64,000 nucleotides of DNA, from positions 1 to 64,000 of the forward strand of contig NZ_JAMZDX010000001.1 of the NCBI RefSeq assembly GCF_024172095.1, written 5' to 3'. The notes under the pieces were generated by a model that had not been told where the DNA came from, searched no databases, and saw only the letters and a program-made list of their open reading frames with translations. Source of the stretch: Kitasatospora cinereorecta (lineage in GTDB: Bacteria; Actinomycetota; Actinomycetes; Streptomycetales; Streptomycetaceae). Below, in pieces: positions 50,548 through 58,161 of the stretch. The position numbers and the translations under genes were made by a program. Numbering within the stretch: position 1 is the first letter of the stretch; every line of letters begins with the position of its first letter.

Positions 50548-51354
50548 ATGACGACGCAGCAGAGCAAGGCCGACCTGCTCCACTCCCTCCACCGCGCCGG
50601 GGATCCGCTCGTCCTCGCCAATGTCTGGGACGGGGCGAGCGCCCGCCTGGTGGCCGGCGCCGGTGCCAAGGCGATCGCCACCGCCAGTGCCAGCGTCTCC
50701 TGGACGCTCGGCTCCAAGGACGGCGGCCACCTGGACCGCGAGCGGGCGCTGGCCCAGGCCGCGCTGGTCGTCCGGATGGTCGACCTCCCGGTCACCGCCG
50801 ACCTGGAGAGCGGCTACGCCGACACCCCGGCCGGCGTCGGCGGGACCATCGCCGAACTGCTGGCCACCGGCGCGGTCGGCGTCAATCTGGAGGACTCGCA
50901 GGCCGGTGGCCTGCGTCCGCTCGCCGACGCCGCGGAGCGGATCGCGGCGGCCCGGGCGGCCGCCGACGCGGCCGGGGTCCGGCTGTTCGTCAACGCCCGC
51001 ACCGACGTGTTCCTGCACGGGCCGGGCGGCGCCGAGGAGCGGCTGGAGCAGACGCTCACCCGGGCCCGCGCCTTCGTCGAGGCGGGCGCCAGCGGGGTGT
51101 TCGTCCCCGGCGTCGCCGACCCGGAGCTGATCGCCGTGCTCGCCAAGGAGATCCCGGCCCCGCTCAACGTCGGCGGGACGGCGAGCGTCGCCGAGCTCGC
51201 CGCCCTCGGCGTGGCCCGGATCAGCCTCGGCCCCGGCCTGGCGATGAGCGCGTACGCCGTGGTCAAGCGGGCCGCCGAGGAGGCGTACGCCACCGGCACG
51301 TTCGGCGCCCTCGCCGGCGGCCTGACCTACCCCGAGCTCAACGGCCTCTTCTAG
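50548..51354 (+). CDS. Isocitrate lyase / PEP-mutase family enzyme
   Basis: 268 residues. TIM-barrel family signatures: PLVLANVWDGASARLV, TADLESGYADTP (metal-binding Asp/Glu), GVNLEDSQ, and NARTDVF. The catalytic Cys loop of isocitrate lyase (KKCGH) is absent, so it is more likely a PEP-mutase-like, oxaloacetate-hydrolase or carboxy-PEP-type lyase. It follows the AhpD-like gene by 40 bp. Confidence 0.88.
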   Translation: MTTQQSKADLLHSLHRAGDPLVLANVWDGASARLVAGAGAKAIATASASVSWTLGSKDGGHLDRERALAQAALVVRMVDLPVTADLESGYADTPAGVGGTIAELLATGAVGVNLEDSQAGGLRPLADAAERIAAARAAADAAGVRLFVNARTDVFLHGPGGAEERLEQTLTRARAFVEAGASGVFVPGVADPELIAVLAKEIPAPLNVGGTASVAELAALGVARISLGPGLAMSAYAVVKRAAEEAYATGTFGALAGGLTYPELNGLF

Positions 51355-51361
51355 CGCCGCG

Positions 51362-51688
51362 TCAGAGCGCGGGCGGGTTGTCCACCGTCGTGCCGAGGGC
51401 CTCGCAGGCGCCGGTCGAGCGGTCGGCCAGCGGGCCGACGATCGGGTACTGCTCGAGGTCGCGGTGGCACAGGTCGGTGGTGGTGACCGTCGACCCGAAG
51501 AAGCCGGTGCCCTCGGCCTGGCCGGTCGGGGTGTCCACACCGTGGGCTCCGGCGAGGCCCTGGGCGAGCCCGGGCAGCCCGGTGCGGGCCGGCAGCGCGG
51601 TCGGGGCCGACGGGGCCGCGGCGGCGGGGGTGGCGGACAGGGCGAGACCGGCCATGGAGAGTGCGGCGAGTGCCGTGGTCTTCTTCAT
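51362..51688 (-). CDS. Small secreted protein
   Basis: 108 residues from ATG 51688. Sec signal peptide MKKTTALAALSMAGLALSATPAAAAP with an AxA cleavage site written here in part (ATPAAAAP). The mature region has two Cys (DLCHRDL and GACEALG), likely a disulfide, and ends in VDNPPAL. No known fold. Its start context resembles that of the small secreted gene at 62638. Confidence 0.7.
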   Translation of the reverse strand: MKKTTALAALSMAGLALSATPAAAAPSAPTALPARTGLPGLAQGLAGAHGVDTPTGQAEGTGFFGSTVTTTDLCHRDLEQYPIVGPLADRSTGACEALGTTVDNPPAL

Positions 51689-51736
51689 GGCCGGTCCAAC
51701 GACGCCGGTCCCGCTCGGTCACCGCCCGTGTGGTGC

Positions 51737-51792
51737 GCGGGTGATGCGCGGACGATGCCCGGGTGATGCGTGGACGGCCTGCGGGTGATGCG
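51737..51792. repeat. Three direct repeats at a 22-bp period
   Basis: CGGGTGATGCG occurs at 51738, 51760 and 51782, exactly 22 bp apart, between the divergent secreted-protein genes. Spacing of two helical turns suggests a same-face binding site of a regulator. No coding role. Confidence 0.5.
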
Positions 51793-51941
51793 TCGTCACC
51801 CGCCACCTGTCGGTGCGTGATCGGCCTACCACTAGGCTTCCCTGTCGGCGCCGTGCCGGTCCGTACGACGGGACCGGCCGTCCGCCGTCCGGAAGCCCGC
51901 CCGGAAGGTCGTGCGGGCCCGTCGCGAGGGGGAATCCACAC

Positions 51942-52541
51942 ATGCGTATCCGTCCTGCCGTCGCAGCCGCGCTGCTGGCCGTCACCGCGCTCGGCCTGAC
52001 CGCCTGCGACCCGGACTCGTCCGGCGGCGCCGCCCAGTCGCCGGCCGCCTCCGCCGCCGCTTCGTCCGCCTCGTCCGCCGCCGCCCCGGCGAACAGCAAG
52101 GCCCCGGCACCCAAGCAGAGCTCCACCTCGACCGTAGGTGACGCCCCCGCGACCGACGGAGCGAAGCCGGACTGCAAGACGTACTACGCGTCGCACAAGG
52201 TGGTTCACGCCAAGACGGTCGACAAGGCGCTGACGAAGATGACCGTCCTGCCGGTGAAGGCGAACTGCAACGACAACGGGGTGTTCTTCAACGACGTCGA
52301 GGGCAGCACGGTCTCGTACCCGGTCGCCGCGGACGTGAAGACCACGCTGTTCATGGACCAGGGCGTGCAGCTGAAGGCGGTCAGCGGCGGCATGACCCAC
52401 GTGAAGACCTGCGCGGAGACGCCGCACCTCACCGACACCGACAAGCTGCCGGCCGGCTACTTCTGCTACCAGGACTACTACGAGATCACCCTGGACTCGC
52501 ACGGCACGATCACCGCGCTGACGGAGACCTACAGCTCCTGA
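51942..52541 (+). CDS. Secreted lipoprotein of unknown function
   Basis: 199 residues from ATG 51942. Signal peptide and lipobox LGLTACDP; a Ser/Ala/Lys-rich linker (to about residue 65) leads to a compact domain with Cys in KPDCKTYYASH, KANCNDNG, VKTCAETP and GYFCYQDYY, giving two probable disulfides. No family recognised. A strong terminator follows. Confidence 0.75.
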   Translation: MRIRPAVAAALLAVTALGLTACDPDSSGGAAQSPAASAAASSASSAAAPANSKAPAPKQSSTSTVGDAPATDGAKPDCKTYYASHKVVHAKTVDKALTKMTVLPVKANCNDNGVFFNDVEGSTVSYPVAADVKTTLFMDQGVQLKAVSGGMTHVKTCAETPHLTDTDKLPAGYFCYQDYYEITLDSHGTITALTETYSS

Positions 52542-52563
52542 CCGCCCGGGCGGTGGAAGCGAG

Positions 52564-52593
52564 GCGGGCCCCGGCGTGATCGCCGGGGCCCGC
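52564..52593. terminator. Bidirectional terminator
   Basis: A perfect 13-bp stem (GCGGGCCCCGGCG / CGCCGGGGCCCGC) with TGAT loop between convergent genes. Confidence 0.8.
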
Positions 52594-52614
52594 CGCGTCA
52601 CGTCCGCGACCGGG

Positions 52615-53757
52615 TCACATGCCGTTCTTGCGGATGGCGGTGTACTCGGCGTGGCTGGCCAGCGAGACCTTGCGCGAGACGCAGCCCTGGCTGCCGCTGT
52701 CCTCCAGGATGATCATCTCGGTGTGCTGCGCGTTGGCCCAGCCGCCGAACAGCACCACGTGCTGCTCGCTGCTGTTGTGCACCACCATCGCGTCGCCGGG
52801 CTGCATGTCGCTCTTCGGGATGTGGTGGGCGATGCCGCCGCTCTCGCTGATCAGCGGGCCGGTGGTGGTGCCCGGGCCGGGCAGGCCCCAGGCGCACGAG
52901 ACGAAGCCGGAGCAGTCGACCCGGTAGCCGTTGGTCTCCGCGCCCTGGCTGTAGCCGAGCTTGCGGTCGACCCGCTCCATCGCACGCTCGACCATCGCCT
53001 TGCGCTCGTCGGAGACGCCGTCGAGCTTGGGCTCGGCGAGCATGCCGGCGCCGCCGCCGTTGCGCGGGTGCCACTTGTGGGAGGGGCTCCAGTCGTCCCA
53101 GCCCCGCCCGTTGATCATCTGGGTCTTCCAGTCACCGGTCGAGTGGTCCTTCAGCTTCGGACCGTCGTGCTTGCCGCCCGGGCGGTTGCTGATGCCGCTG
53201 CCGTCGGTGCCGCTGGTGTCGTGCCCGCCGTGGTCGCCGCCACCGCCACCGCCACCGTGGTCGCCGCCGCCCGGCTGGTTGGGGTGGTGCGGCTCGCCGG
53301 TGTGGCCACCGCCGCCGCCACCGCCGCCGGTCCCGTCGATCCGGGTGTGGCCGCCGCCACCGGGCTGCTTGGGGTGCGCCGGGGGCTGCTTCGGCTCGTT
53401 GATCTTGCCGAGGTGGTCGTGGATCTTCTTCTCGGCGGCCTCGTACTCGGCGATGACCTTCTTGATCTTCTGGGCGTCCTCGCCGATGCCCTCGGTGAGC
53501 TGCTTCTTGGTCTCCTCGAGCGCCCGGGCCTTGTCGGCGATCGCGTTGACCTTGCTCGCCACCTGACCGGCGACCGCGAAGAAGTTGGCGATGCCGAGCA
53601 TGCCGCCGGCGGCGAGGTCGGTCATGGCCGCCTTCTCCACCGCCGACTTGATGGCCGCCACCCGCTGGCTCATCTGCTGCATCTCGGCGTTGATCTTCTG
53701 GAAGTCGCTCTGGATCTTGGCCAGCTCCTGCAGCTGGACCTTGAACTGATCCGCCAT
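52615..53757 (-). CDS. ESX-type secreted NlpC/P60 cell-wall hydrolase
   Basis: 380 residues from ATG 53757. Residues 1-120 form a helical hairpin like large WXG100/LXG proteins, with the secretion motif YEAAE (YxxxE, 105-109). No Sec signal is present. A Gly/His-rich linker (130-205) joins the C-terminal NlpC/P60 domain: VDCSGFVSCAWG with catalytic Cys282 and EQHVVLFGG with His333. It probably cuts peptide stems of peptidoglycan after export by a type VII system. The WXG100 partner gene lies 73 bp upstream on the same strand. It could serve growth and sporulation or act as an antibacterial effector; no immunity gene is visible. Confidence 0.8.
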   Translation of the reverse strand: MADQFKVQLQELAKIQSDFQKINAEMQQMSQRVAAIKSAVEKAAMTDLAAGGMLGIANFFAVAGQVASKVNAIADKARALEETKKQLTEGIGEDAQKIKKVIAEYEAAEKKIHDHLGKINEPKQPPAHPKQPGGGGHTRIDGTGGGGGGGGHTGEPHHPNQPGGGDHGGGGGGGDHGGHDTSGTDGSGISNRPGGKHDGPKLKDHSTGDWKTQMINGRGWDDWSPSHKWHPRNGGGAGMLAEPKLDGVSDERKAMVERAMERVDRKLGYSQGAETNGYRVDCSGFVSCAWGLPGPGTTTGPLISESGGIAHHIPKSDMQPGDAMVVHNSSEQHVVLFGGWANAQHTEMIILEDSGSQGCVSRKVSLASHAEYTAIRKNGM

Positions 53758-53830
53758 GGCGCGGATTCCCCCTTGCGTCAAAAGTGGTGGACCGGGTGCC
53801 GGAGACCGGCCCCGATGGCGTCGGAAGGCG

Positions 53831-54175
53831 TCAGAACGCGTCGGCGAGGCCCTTGATGGCCTTGCCCAGGTCGCACAGTTCGTCGGCGACCGAGTTGAGC
53901 TCCTTCACCCGGCCCTGCGCGTGGTGCGTGAAGGCGTCGGACGCCGGTCCGTGCCAGGTCAGGTGCCCCAGCGCGGTGCTGATCTCCTTGCCGAGCTCCT
54001 CCACCTGCTTGCTCATCTGCTCCAGCTCGGCGGCGTACTTCTCCAGTTCGGCGTCAGGATCGCCGAACATCTCGGTGAGGACCCAGTGCGCGATCTTGGA
54101 GGGTGCCCAGAAGACATCCTCCACCACGTCGACGGCATCGCTGCCGAGCTTCTTCACGTCATCCCAGAGACCCAT
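53831..54175 (-). CDS. WXG100-type type VII secretion partner
   Basis: 114 residues from ATG 54175. Helix-turn-helix hairpin with LTWHGPASDAF (WxG at the turn). An N-terminal extension of about 40 residues precedes the usual 100-residue core (WDDVKKLGSDAVDVVEDVFW). It probably pairs with the downstream NlpC/P60 protein for export. The secretion ATPase (EccC) is not in the window. Confidence 0.82.
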   Translation of the reverse strand: MGLWDDVKKLGSDAVDVVEDVFWAPSKIAHWVLTEMFGDPDAELEKYAAELEQMSKQVEELGKEISTALGHLTWHGPASDAFTHHAQGRVKELNSVADELCDLGKAIKGLADAF

Positions 54176-54248
54176 GCCTGCTCCCCCGTGGCTCCATAAG
54201 TAGGACTTACTGATGGTCGCTCAAAAGGCTACCGAATGGGATCGGGAA

Positions 54249-55466
54249 TCAATCCACCCGGACCCGAAGCGTGCGCACACTGTTGCTCACGAAGGACGCG
54301 ATCGGCTCCGGCACCGCCCCCTCGGCCGCCCGCAGCCCCGGGAACCGGCCGAACAGCGACCGCAGCGCGGTCTCCGCCTCCAACCGGGCCAGCCCCGAAC
54401 CCAGGCAGAAGTGCGGACCGTGACCGAGCGACAGGTGCCGGGCCGGCTGCCGGGTCAGGTCGAAGACGTCCGCATCCGGGTAGTGCGCGGCATCCCGCCC
54501 CGCCGCCGCGTACGAGGCCAGCAGCGCCTCGCCGCGCCGGATCAGCACCCCGCCCACCCGGATGTCCTCCGCCGCGTACCGCAGCGGGAACTGCCCGACC
54601 GGCGAGTCGTAGCGCAGCGTCTCCTCCACCACCGCCGACCACTCCACCGCACCGTCCAGCACCAGCTTCAGCTGCGCCGGGTGCGCCAGCAGCGCCCGCA
54701 CCGCGTTGGTGATCAGGTTGAGCGTGGTCTCGTGCCCGGCCACCAGCATCAGCAGCAGGGTGCCCACCAGCTCCTGCTCGCTCAGCCGGTCCCCCTCCTC
54801 GCGGGCGGCGATCAGCGCGGTGGTCAGGTCGTCACCGGGCTCCGCCCGCTTGGCCGCCACCACCGCGCCGAGCAGCGCGTACAGGCCCCGCTGGGCGGCG
54901 ATCGCCGCCTGCGGCGTCGCGGAGCTGCTGACCAGGGTGTCGGAGAGCTCGTGCAGCGCGTCCTGCTGCTCGGTCGCCAGGCCCAGCAGCCGGCCGATCA
55001 CCCACATCGGCAGCGGGTACGCGAAGTGCTCGCGCAGGTCGAACTCGCCCTCCAGGGCGGCGACCCCGTCCAGCAGCTCCTCGGCCCGCGCCTGCACCGC
55101 CGGGGCCAGCTCGGCGACCCGGCGCGGGGTGAACGCCTGGCTGACCAGCCCGCGCAGCCGCCGGTGGTCGGCGCCGTCGGCGGTCACCATGCCCGGCACG
55201 GTGACGAAGTTCAGCAGCGGCCAGCCCTCCGGCAGCCGGCCCTCCCGGAAGGTGGTCCACAGCCGCGCGTCCTTGCCGACCCGCGGGTCGGCGAGCAGTT
55301 CCTGCAGGGTGTCGTGGTGGGTTACCGCCCAGACCACCACCCCGCCAGGGAGTTCCACCAGGACCGCGGGGCCGGCGTCGCGGAGCCCGGCGTTCTCCCG
55401 GTGCTGGTCCCGTCCGAACGGGTCGAGCCGGACGGGGACGAAGTCGTCTGCGGTGCGGACGTCCAT
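54249..55466 (-). CDS. Cytochrome P450, CYP154-like (conservon)
   Basis: 405 residues from ATG 55466. Oxygen-binding helix AGHETT (243-248), EXXR as ETLR (282-285), and heme-binding Cys354 in LGHGPHFCLG. All catalytic landmarks are present. It overlaps the preceding P450 by 145 bp and follows cvnD, which is the classical CYP157-CYP154 order. Electron partners are not in the window. Substrate unknown. Confidence 0.92.
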   Translation of the reverse strand: MDVRTADDFVPVRLDPFGRDQHRENAGLRDAGPAVLVELPGGVVVWAVTHHDTLQELLADPRVGKDARLWTTFREGRLPEGWPLLNFVTVPGMVTADGADHRRLRGLVSQAFTPRRVAELAPAVQARAEELLDGVAALEGEFDLREHFAYPLPMWVIGRLLGLATEQQDALHELSDTLVSSSATPQAAIAAQRGLYALLGAVVAAKRAEPGDDLTTALIAAREEGDRLSEQELVGTLLLMLVAGHETTLNLITNAVRALLAHPAQLKLVLDGAVEWSAVVEETLRYDSPVGQFPLRYAAEDIRVGGVLIRRGEALLASYAAAGRDAAHYPDADVFDLTRQPARHLSLGHGPHFCLGSGLARLEAETALRSLFGRFPGLRAAEGAVPEPIASFVSNSVRTLRVRVD

Positions 55467-56827
55467 GAAGACCTCTCGGGGGCGGTGGGGGCGGCGGCGC
55501 CGGGCCGGGCGGCGGGAGCGGAGATGTACGCGGAGCCGGTGGCGAAGTCGGGGTTGGGCTGCCGCGGCGGGGTGAACGAGCTGTACAGCACCGGCAGCGA
55601 CACCAGCGCCCGCGACCACGGCGACGGCCGCCAGGCCAACTCGTGCCCGGGCACCGCCAGCTGGAGGTCGGGCAGCCGGTGCAGCAGCGTCTCCACCGCG
55701 GTCTCCACGATCAGGCGGGCCGGGTGCTGGGCCGGGCAGACGTGCCGGCCGGCCCCCCACGCCAGGTGCGCCCGGTTGCCGGCCGTGCCCTGGCCGCCGG
55801 TCGGGCCGCCGAGCACCGCCGGATCGGCATTGGCCGCGGCCAGGCCGAGCACCAGCATGTCGCCCTCGCTGATGTACTGGCCGCCCAGCACGGTGTCCGA
55901 GGTCGCCCAGCGGCCCGGGAAGTTCTGGGTCGGCGGGTCGCGCCACAGCACCTCGTCCAGCGCGTCCGACACGGTCAGCCGCCCGCCCGCCAGGGTCGCC
56001 CGGAAGCGCCGGTCGGTGAGCAGCAGCCGCAGCGTGTTGCCGGTCCAGTTGATGGTGGTCTCATTGCCCGCGACCAGGATCACCACCAGGTGGTGCACCG
56101 CCTCCTCGTCGCTCAGCCCCGCCCGGTGGGCCAGCAGCCAGCTGGTCAGGTCGGCGCCGGGCCGCTCCCGCCGCTGCCGGACCAGGTCCACCAGGATCGC
56201 CTGGAACTCCGCGTTGGCCCGCACCGACTTCTCGCTGCTGTCCACGAAGTGGCTGATCAGCTCGACCAGCCGCGGCCCGGTCTCGGCCGGCAGGCCGAGC
56301 AGCCGGGTGAAGACCAGCAGCGGCAGCTTCCGCGCGTACTGGGCGATCAGGTCGGCGGTGCCGTCCGGCCCCCAGCCGTCGATCAGCGCGTCGGCCGCGG
56401 CCTCGGTGGTCTCCCGCAGCTGCCGGTGGTCGACCCGGGCCAGGGTCTCCGCGACCGCGGCCCGCAGCCGCTGGTGCTCGGCCCCGTCCAGGTTGAGCAG
56501 CGTCGGCCGCCACGAGGTCATCGGCAGCAGCCGCGAGTCCGCGGCCAGCCGGCCCTCGCGCGGCACCCGCCAGCGGCGCGAGTCCTTGGAGAACAGCGCC
56601 TCGTTGCGGGTCAGTTCGAGCAGCTCCGGGTAGCCCAGCACCAGCCAGGCCTCCACCCCCGGCTCCAGCTCGATCGGCGCCACCGCACCGTGCTGCGCGC
56701 GCAGCCGGGCGTACAGGCCGTGCGGGTCGTCGGCCACCGCGGCGCCGTACAGCGCGGCGGCGCCGGCGGCGTGCATCGGGCAGCCCGGCGGCGGCGCCGC
56801 CGACCGCTCGGGCGTGGGTACGGTCAT
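55322..56827 (-). CDS. Cytochrome P450, CYP157-like, without EXXR
   Basis: 501 residues from ATG 56827, overlapping the cvnD stop (ATGA). I-helix AGNETT (253-258) and heme Cys364 in WGAGRHVCPAQ are present, but the K-helix reads EVLW (292-295), with Trp in place of the EXXR arginine. That substitution is known in the CYP157 family. The last ~80 residues are a Pro/Ser/Thr-rich tail; the final 48 codons overlap the next P450 gene in another frame. It may be partly regulatory or have unusual chemistry. Confidence 0.9.
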   Translation of the reverse strand: MTVPTPERSAAPPPGCPMHAAGAAALYGAAVADDPHGLYARLRAQHGAVAPIELEPGVEAWLVLGYPELLELTRNEALFSKDSRRWRVPREGRLAADSRLLPMTSWRPTLLNLDGAEHQRLRAAVAETLARVDHRQLRETTEAAADALIDGWGPDGTADLIAQYARKLPLLVFTRLLGLPAETGPRLVELISHFVDSSEKSVRANAEFQAILVDLVRQRRERPGADLTSWLLAHRAGLSDEEAVHHLVVILVAGNETTINWTGNTLRLLLTDRRFRATLAGGRLTVSDALDEVLWRDPPTQNFPGRWATSDTVLGGQYISEGDMLVLGLAAANADPAVLGGPTGGQGTAGNRAHLAWGAGRHVCPAQHPARLIVETAVETLLHRLPDLQLAVPGHELAWRPSPWSRALVSLPVLYSSFTPPRQPNPDFATGSAYISAPAARPGAAAPTAPERSSWTSAPQTTSSPSGSTRSDGTSTGRTPGSATPAPRSWWNSLAGWWSGR

Positions 56828-57432
56828 CGCTGGAGCTCCAGGACGGCGGCGGAGTGCAGATGGGCGACGAAGTCGATCAGGACGTCGTACGCCTCCCGGC
56901 GGTCCCGGGCGTCGCAGTGCAGGATCGGTACGTCGGGCAGCAGGTCCAGCGCGGCGCGCAGCTCCTCGTCCGGGTGGCGCGGGGTGTCCGGGAACAGGTT
57001 GACCACCACCGCGAACGGGATCCGCTGCTCCTCCAACTGCCCCAGCACGTCGAAGGACTCCTCGATCCGCCGGGTGTCGACGACGACGATGGCCCCGAGC
57101 GCCCCGCGCGACAGGTCCTCCCACAGCGGCCAGAACCGCTGCTGGCCAGGCGTGCCGAACAGGTACAGCGCCAGCCGCGGATTGAGCGTGATCCGCCCGA
57201 AGTCCAGGGCCACCGTGGTGGTGGTCTTGTCCGGCCGGCCGGTGAGGTCGTCGACGTCGACACCGGCCGCCGTCATGGTCTCCTCGGTCCGCAGCGGGGC
57301 GATCTCGCTCAGCGAGCCGACCAGGGTCGTCTTCCCCACCCCGAACGGGCCGGTGACCAGGATCTTCACCGCACCCTGGACGGTCGACGGCAGGTAGGAC
57401 GGCTGACGGTCAGCGGAGTTGGCGGAGGCCAA
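56824..57432 (-). CDS. cvnD: CvnD: conservon small GTPase
   Basis: 202 residues from TTG 57432, chosen for GGAAGAGG just upstream; it overlaps cvnC by 23 bp. P-loop GPFGVGKT (28-35), G3-like FGTPGQQRF and a G4-like VVVNLFPD follow MglA/Ras-like conservon GTPases. It acts with CvnA-C as a signalling module on the membrane, comparable to a G-protein complex. The P450 gene follows with a 4-bp overlap. Confidence 0.92.
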   Translation of the reverse strand: MASANSADRQPSYLPSTVQGAVKILVTGPFGVGKTTLVGSLSEIAPLRTEETMTAAGVDVDDLTGRPDKTTTTVALDFGRITLNPRLALYLFGTPGQQRFWPLWEDLSRGALGAIVVVDTRRIEESFDVLGQLEEQRIPFAVVVNLFPDTPRHPDEELRAALDLLPDVPILHCDARDRREAYDVLIDFVAHLHSAAVLELQR

Positions 57433-57754
57433 CGAGCACCTCTTCCAGAAGAGTGGTGGACAGGCGGTCGGTCTGCGGGGCGGGCGGGAGCACCTGGACG
57501 GCGCCCAGGTCCCAGAGGTCACCGACCAGCACCTTCACCACGCTGATCGGCAGGTGCAGGTGAGCGGCGACCTCGGCCAGCGAGAGCAGCCGGCGGCAGA
57601 CCGAGAGGATCGACTGCTGCTCCCGGTTGAGCACCGTGGCGTCCGGCTGCGCGCCGGGCACGGTGCTCACCAGGCTCTCCAGCGCCAGTACGTTCCGGCT
57701 CGGCCTGCTGCGGCCGCCGGTGATCACGTACGGCCGGACCGGACCGCCGCTCAC
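57410..57754 (-). CDS. cvnC: CvnC: DUF742 conservon protein
   Basis: 114 residues from GTG 57754, overlapping the cvnB stop (GTGA). DUF742 pattern: VRPYVITGGR, EQQSILSVCRRLLSLAEVAAHL and PISVVKVLVGDLWDLGAV (winged-helix-like), ending LLEEVLVGLRQL. Accessory of the Cvn complex. Confidence 0.92.
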   Translation of the reverse strand: MSGGPVRPYVITGGRSRPSRNVLALESLVSTVPGAQPDATVLNREQQSILSVCRRLLSLAEVAAHLHLPISVVKVLVGDLWDLGAVQVLPPAPQTDRLSTTLLEEVLVGLRQLR

Positions 57755-58161
57755 TGCAGGCCGCCCGCCGCGTGCTCCACCCGTGGCGGACTGGTCAGGT
57801 GGGTGCCGATCCGATCCACCAGCATCTGCATCTGGTACGCGACCAGCCCGGCGTCGACCGCCTCGCCGGTCACCACGGCCAGGTGCGCCCCGGCACCGGC
57901 CGCCACCACGAACAGGTAGCCGCCGCCGTACTCGATGATGATCTGCCGGGTGCTGCTGGTCGGCCCGCCGAAGCCCTGCGCCACGCCGCGGGCCAGCGAC
58001 TGCAGGCCCGAGCACGCCGCGGCCAGCCGCTCGGCGTCGTCCCGGCCGATCCGCTCGCTGCGGCCGATCTCCAGGCCGTCGTTGGACACCACGACGGCGT
58101 GCTCGACCTCTGGAACGGTGACGATGTCGGTCAGCAGCCAGCCGAGATCAGGATTGGTCAT
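57751..58161 (-). CDS. cvnB: CvnB: roadblock/LC7 conservon protein
   Basis: 136 residues from ATG 58161. Roadblock fold: LGWLLTDIVTVPEVEHAVVVSNDGL and YGGGYLFVVAAGAGAHLAVVT. It partners CvnD like MglB with MglA. It overlaps cvnA by 14 bp. Confidence 0.92.
   Translation of the reverse strand: MTNPDLGWLLTDIVTVPEVEHAVVVSNDGLEIGRSERIGRDDAERLAAACSGLQSLARGVAQGFGGPTSSTRQIIIEYGGGYLFVVAAGAGAHLAVVTGEAVDAGLVAYQMQMLVDRIGTHLTSPPRVEHAAGGLQ

Noticed and set aside
52543..52614. Immunity gene next to the NlpC/P60 protein
   Set aside because: The gap holds only a terminator, and the neighbouring lipoprotein is convergent on the other strand.
54249..56827. Secondary-metabolite cluster suggested by two P450 genes
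   Set aside because: Their order after cvnABCD explains them as conservon P450s; no biosynthetic core enzyme is present.
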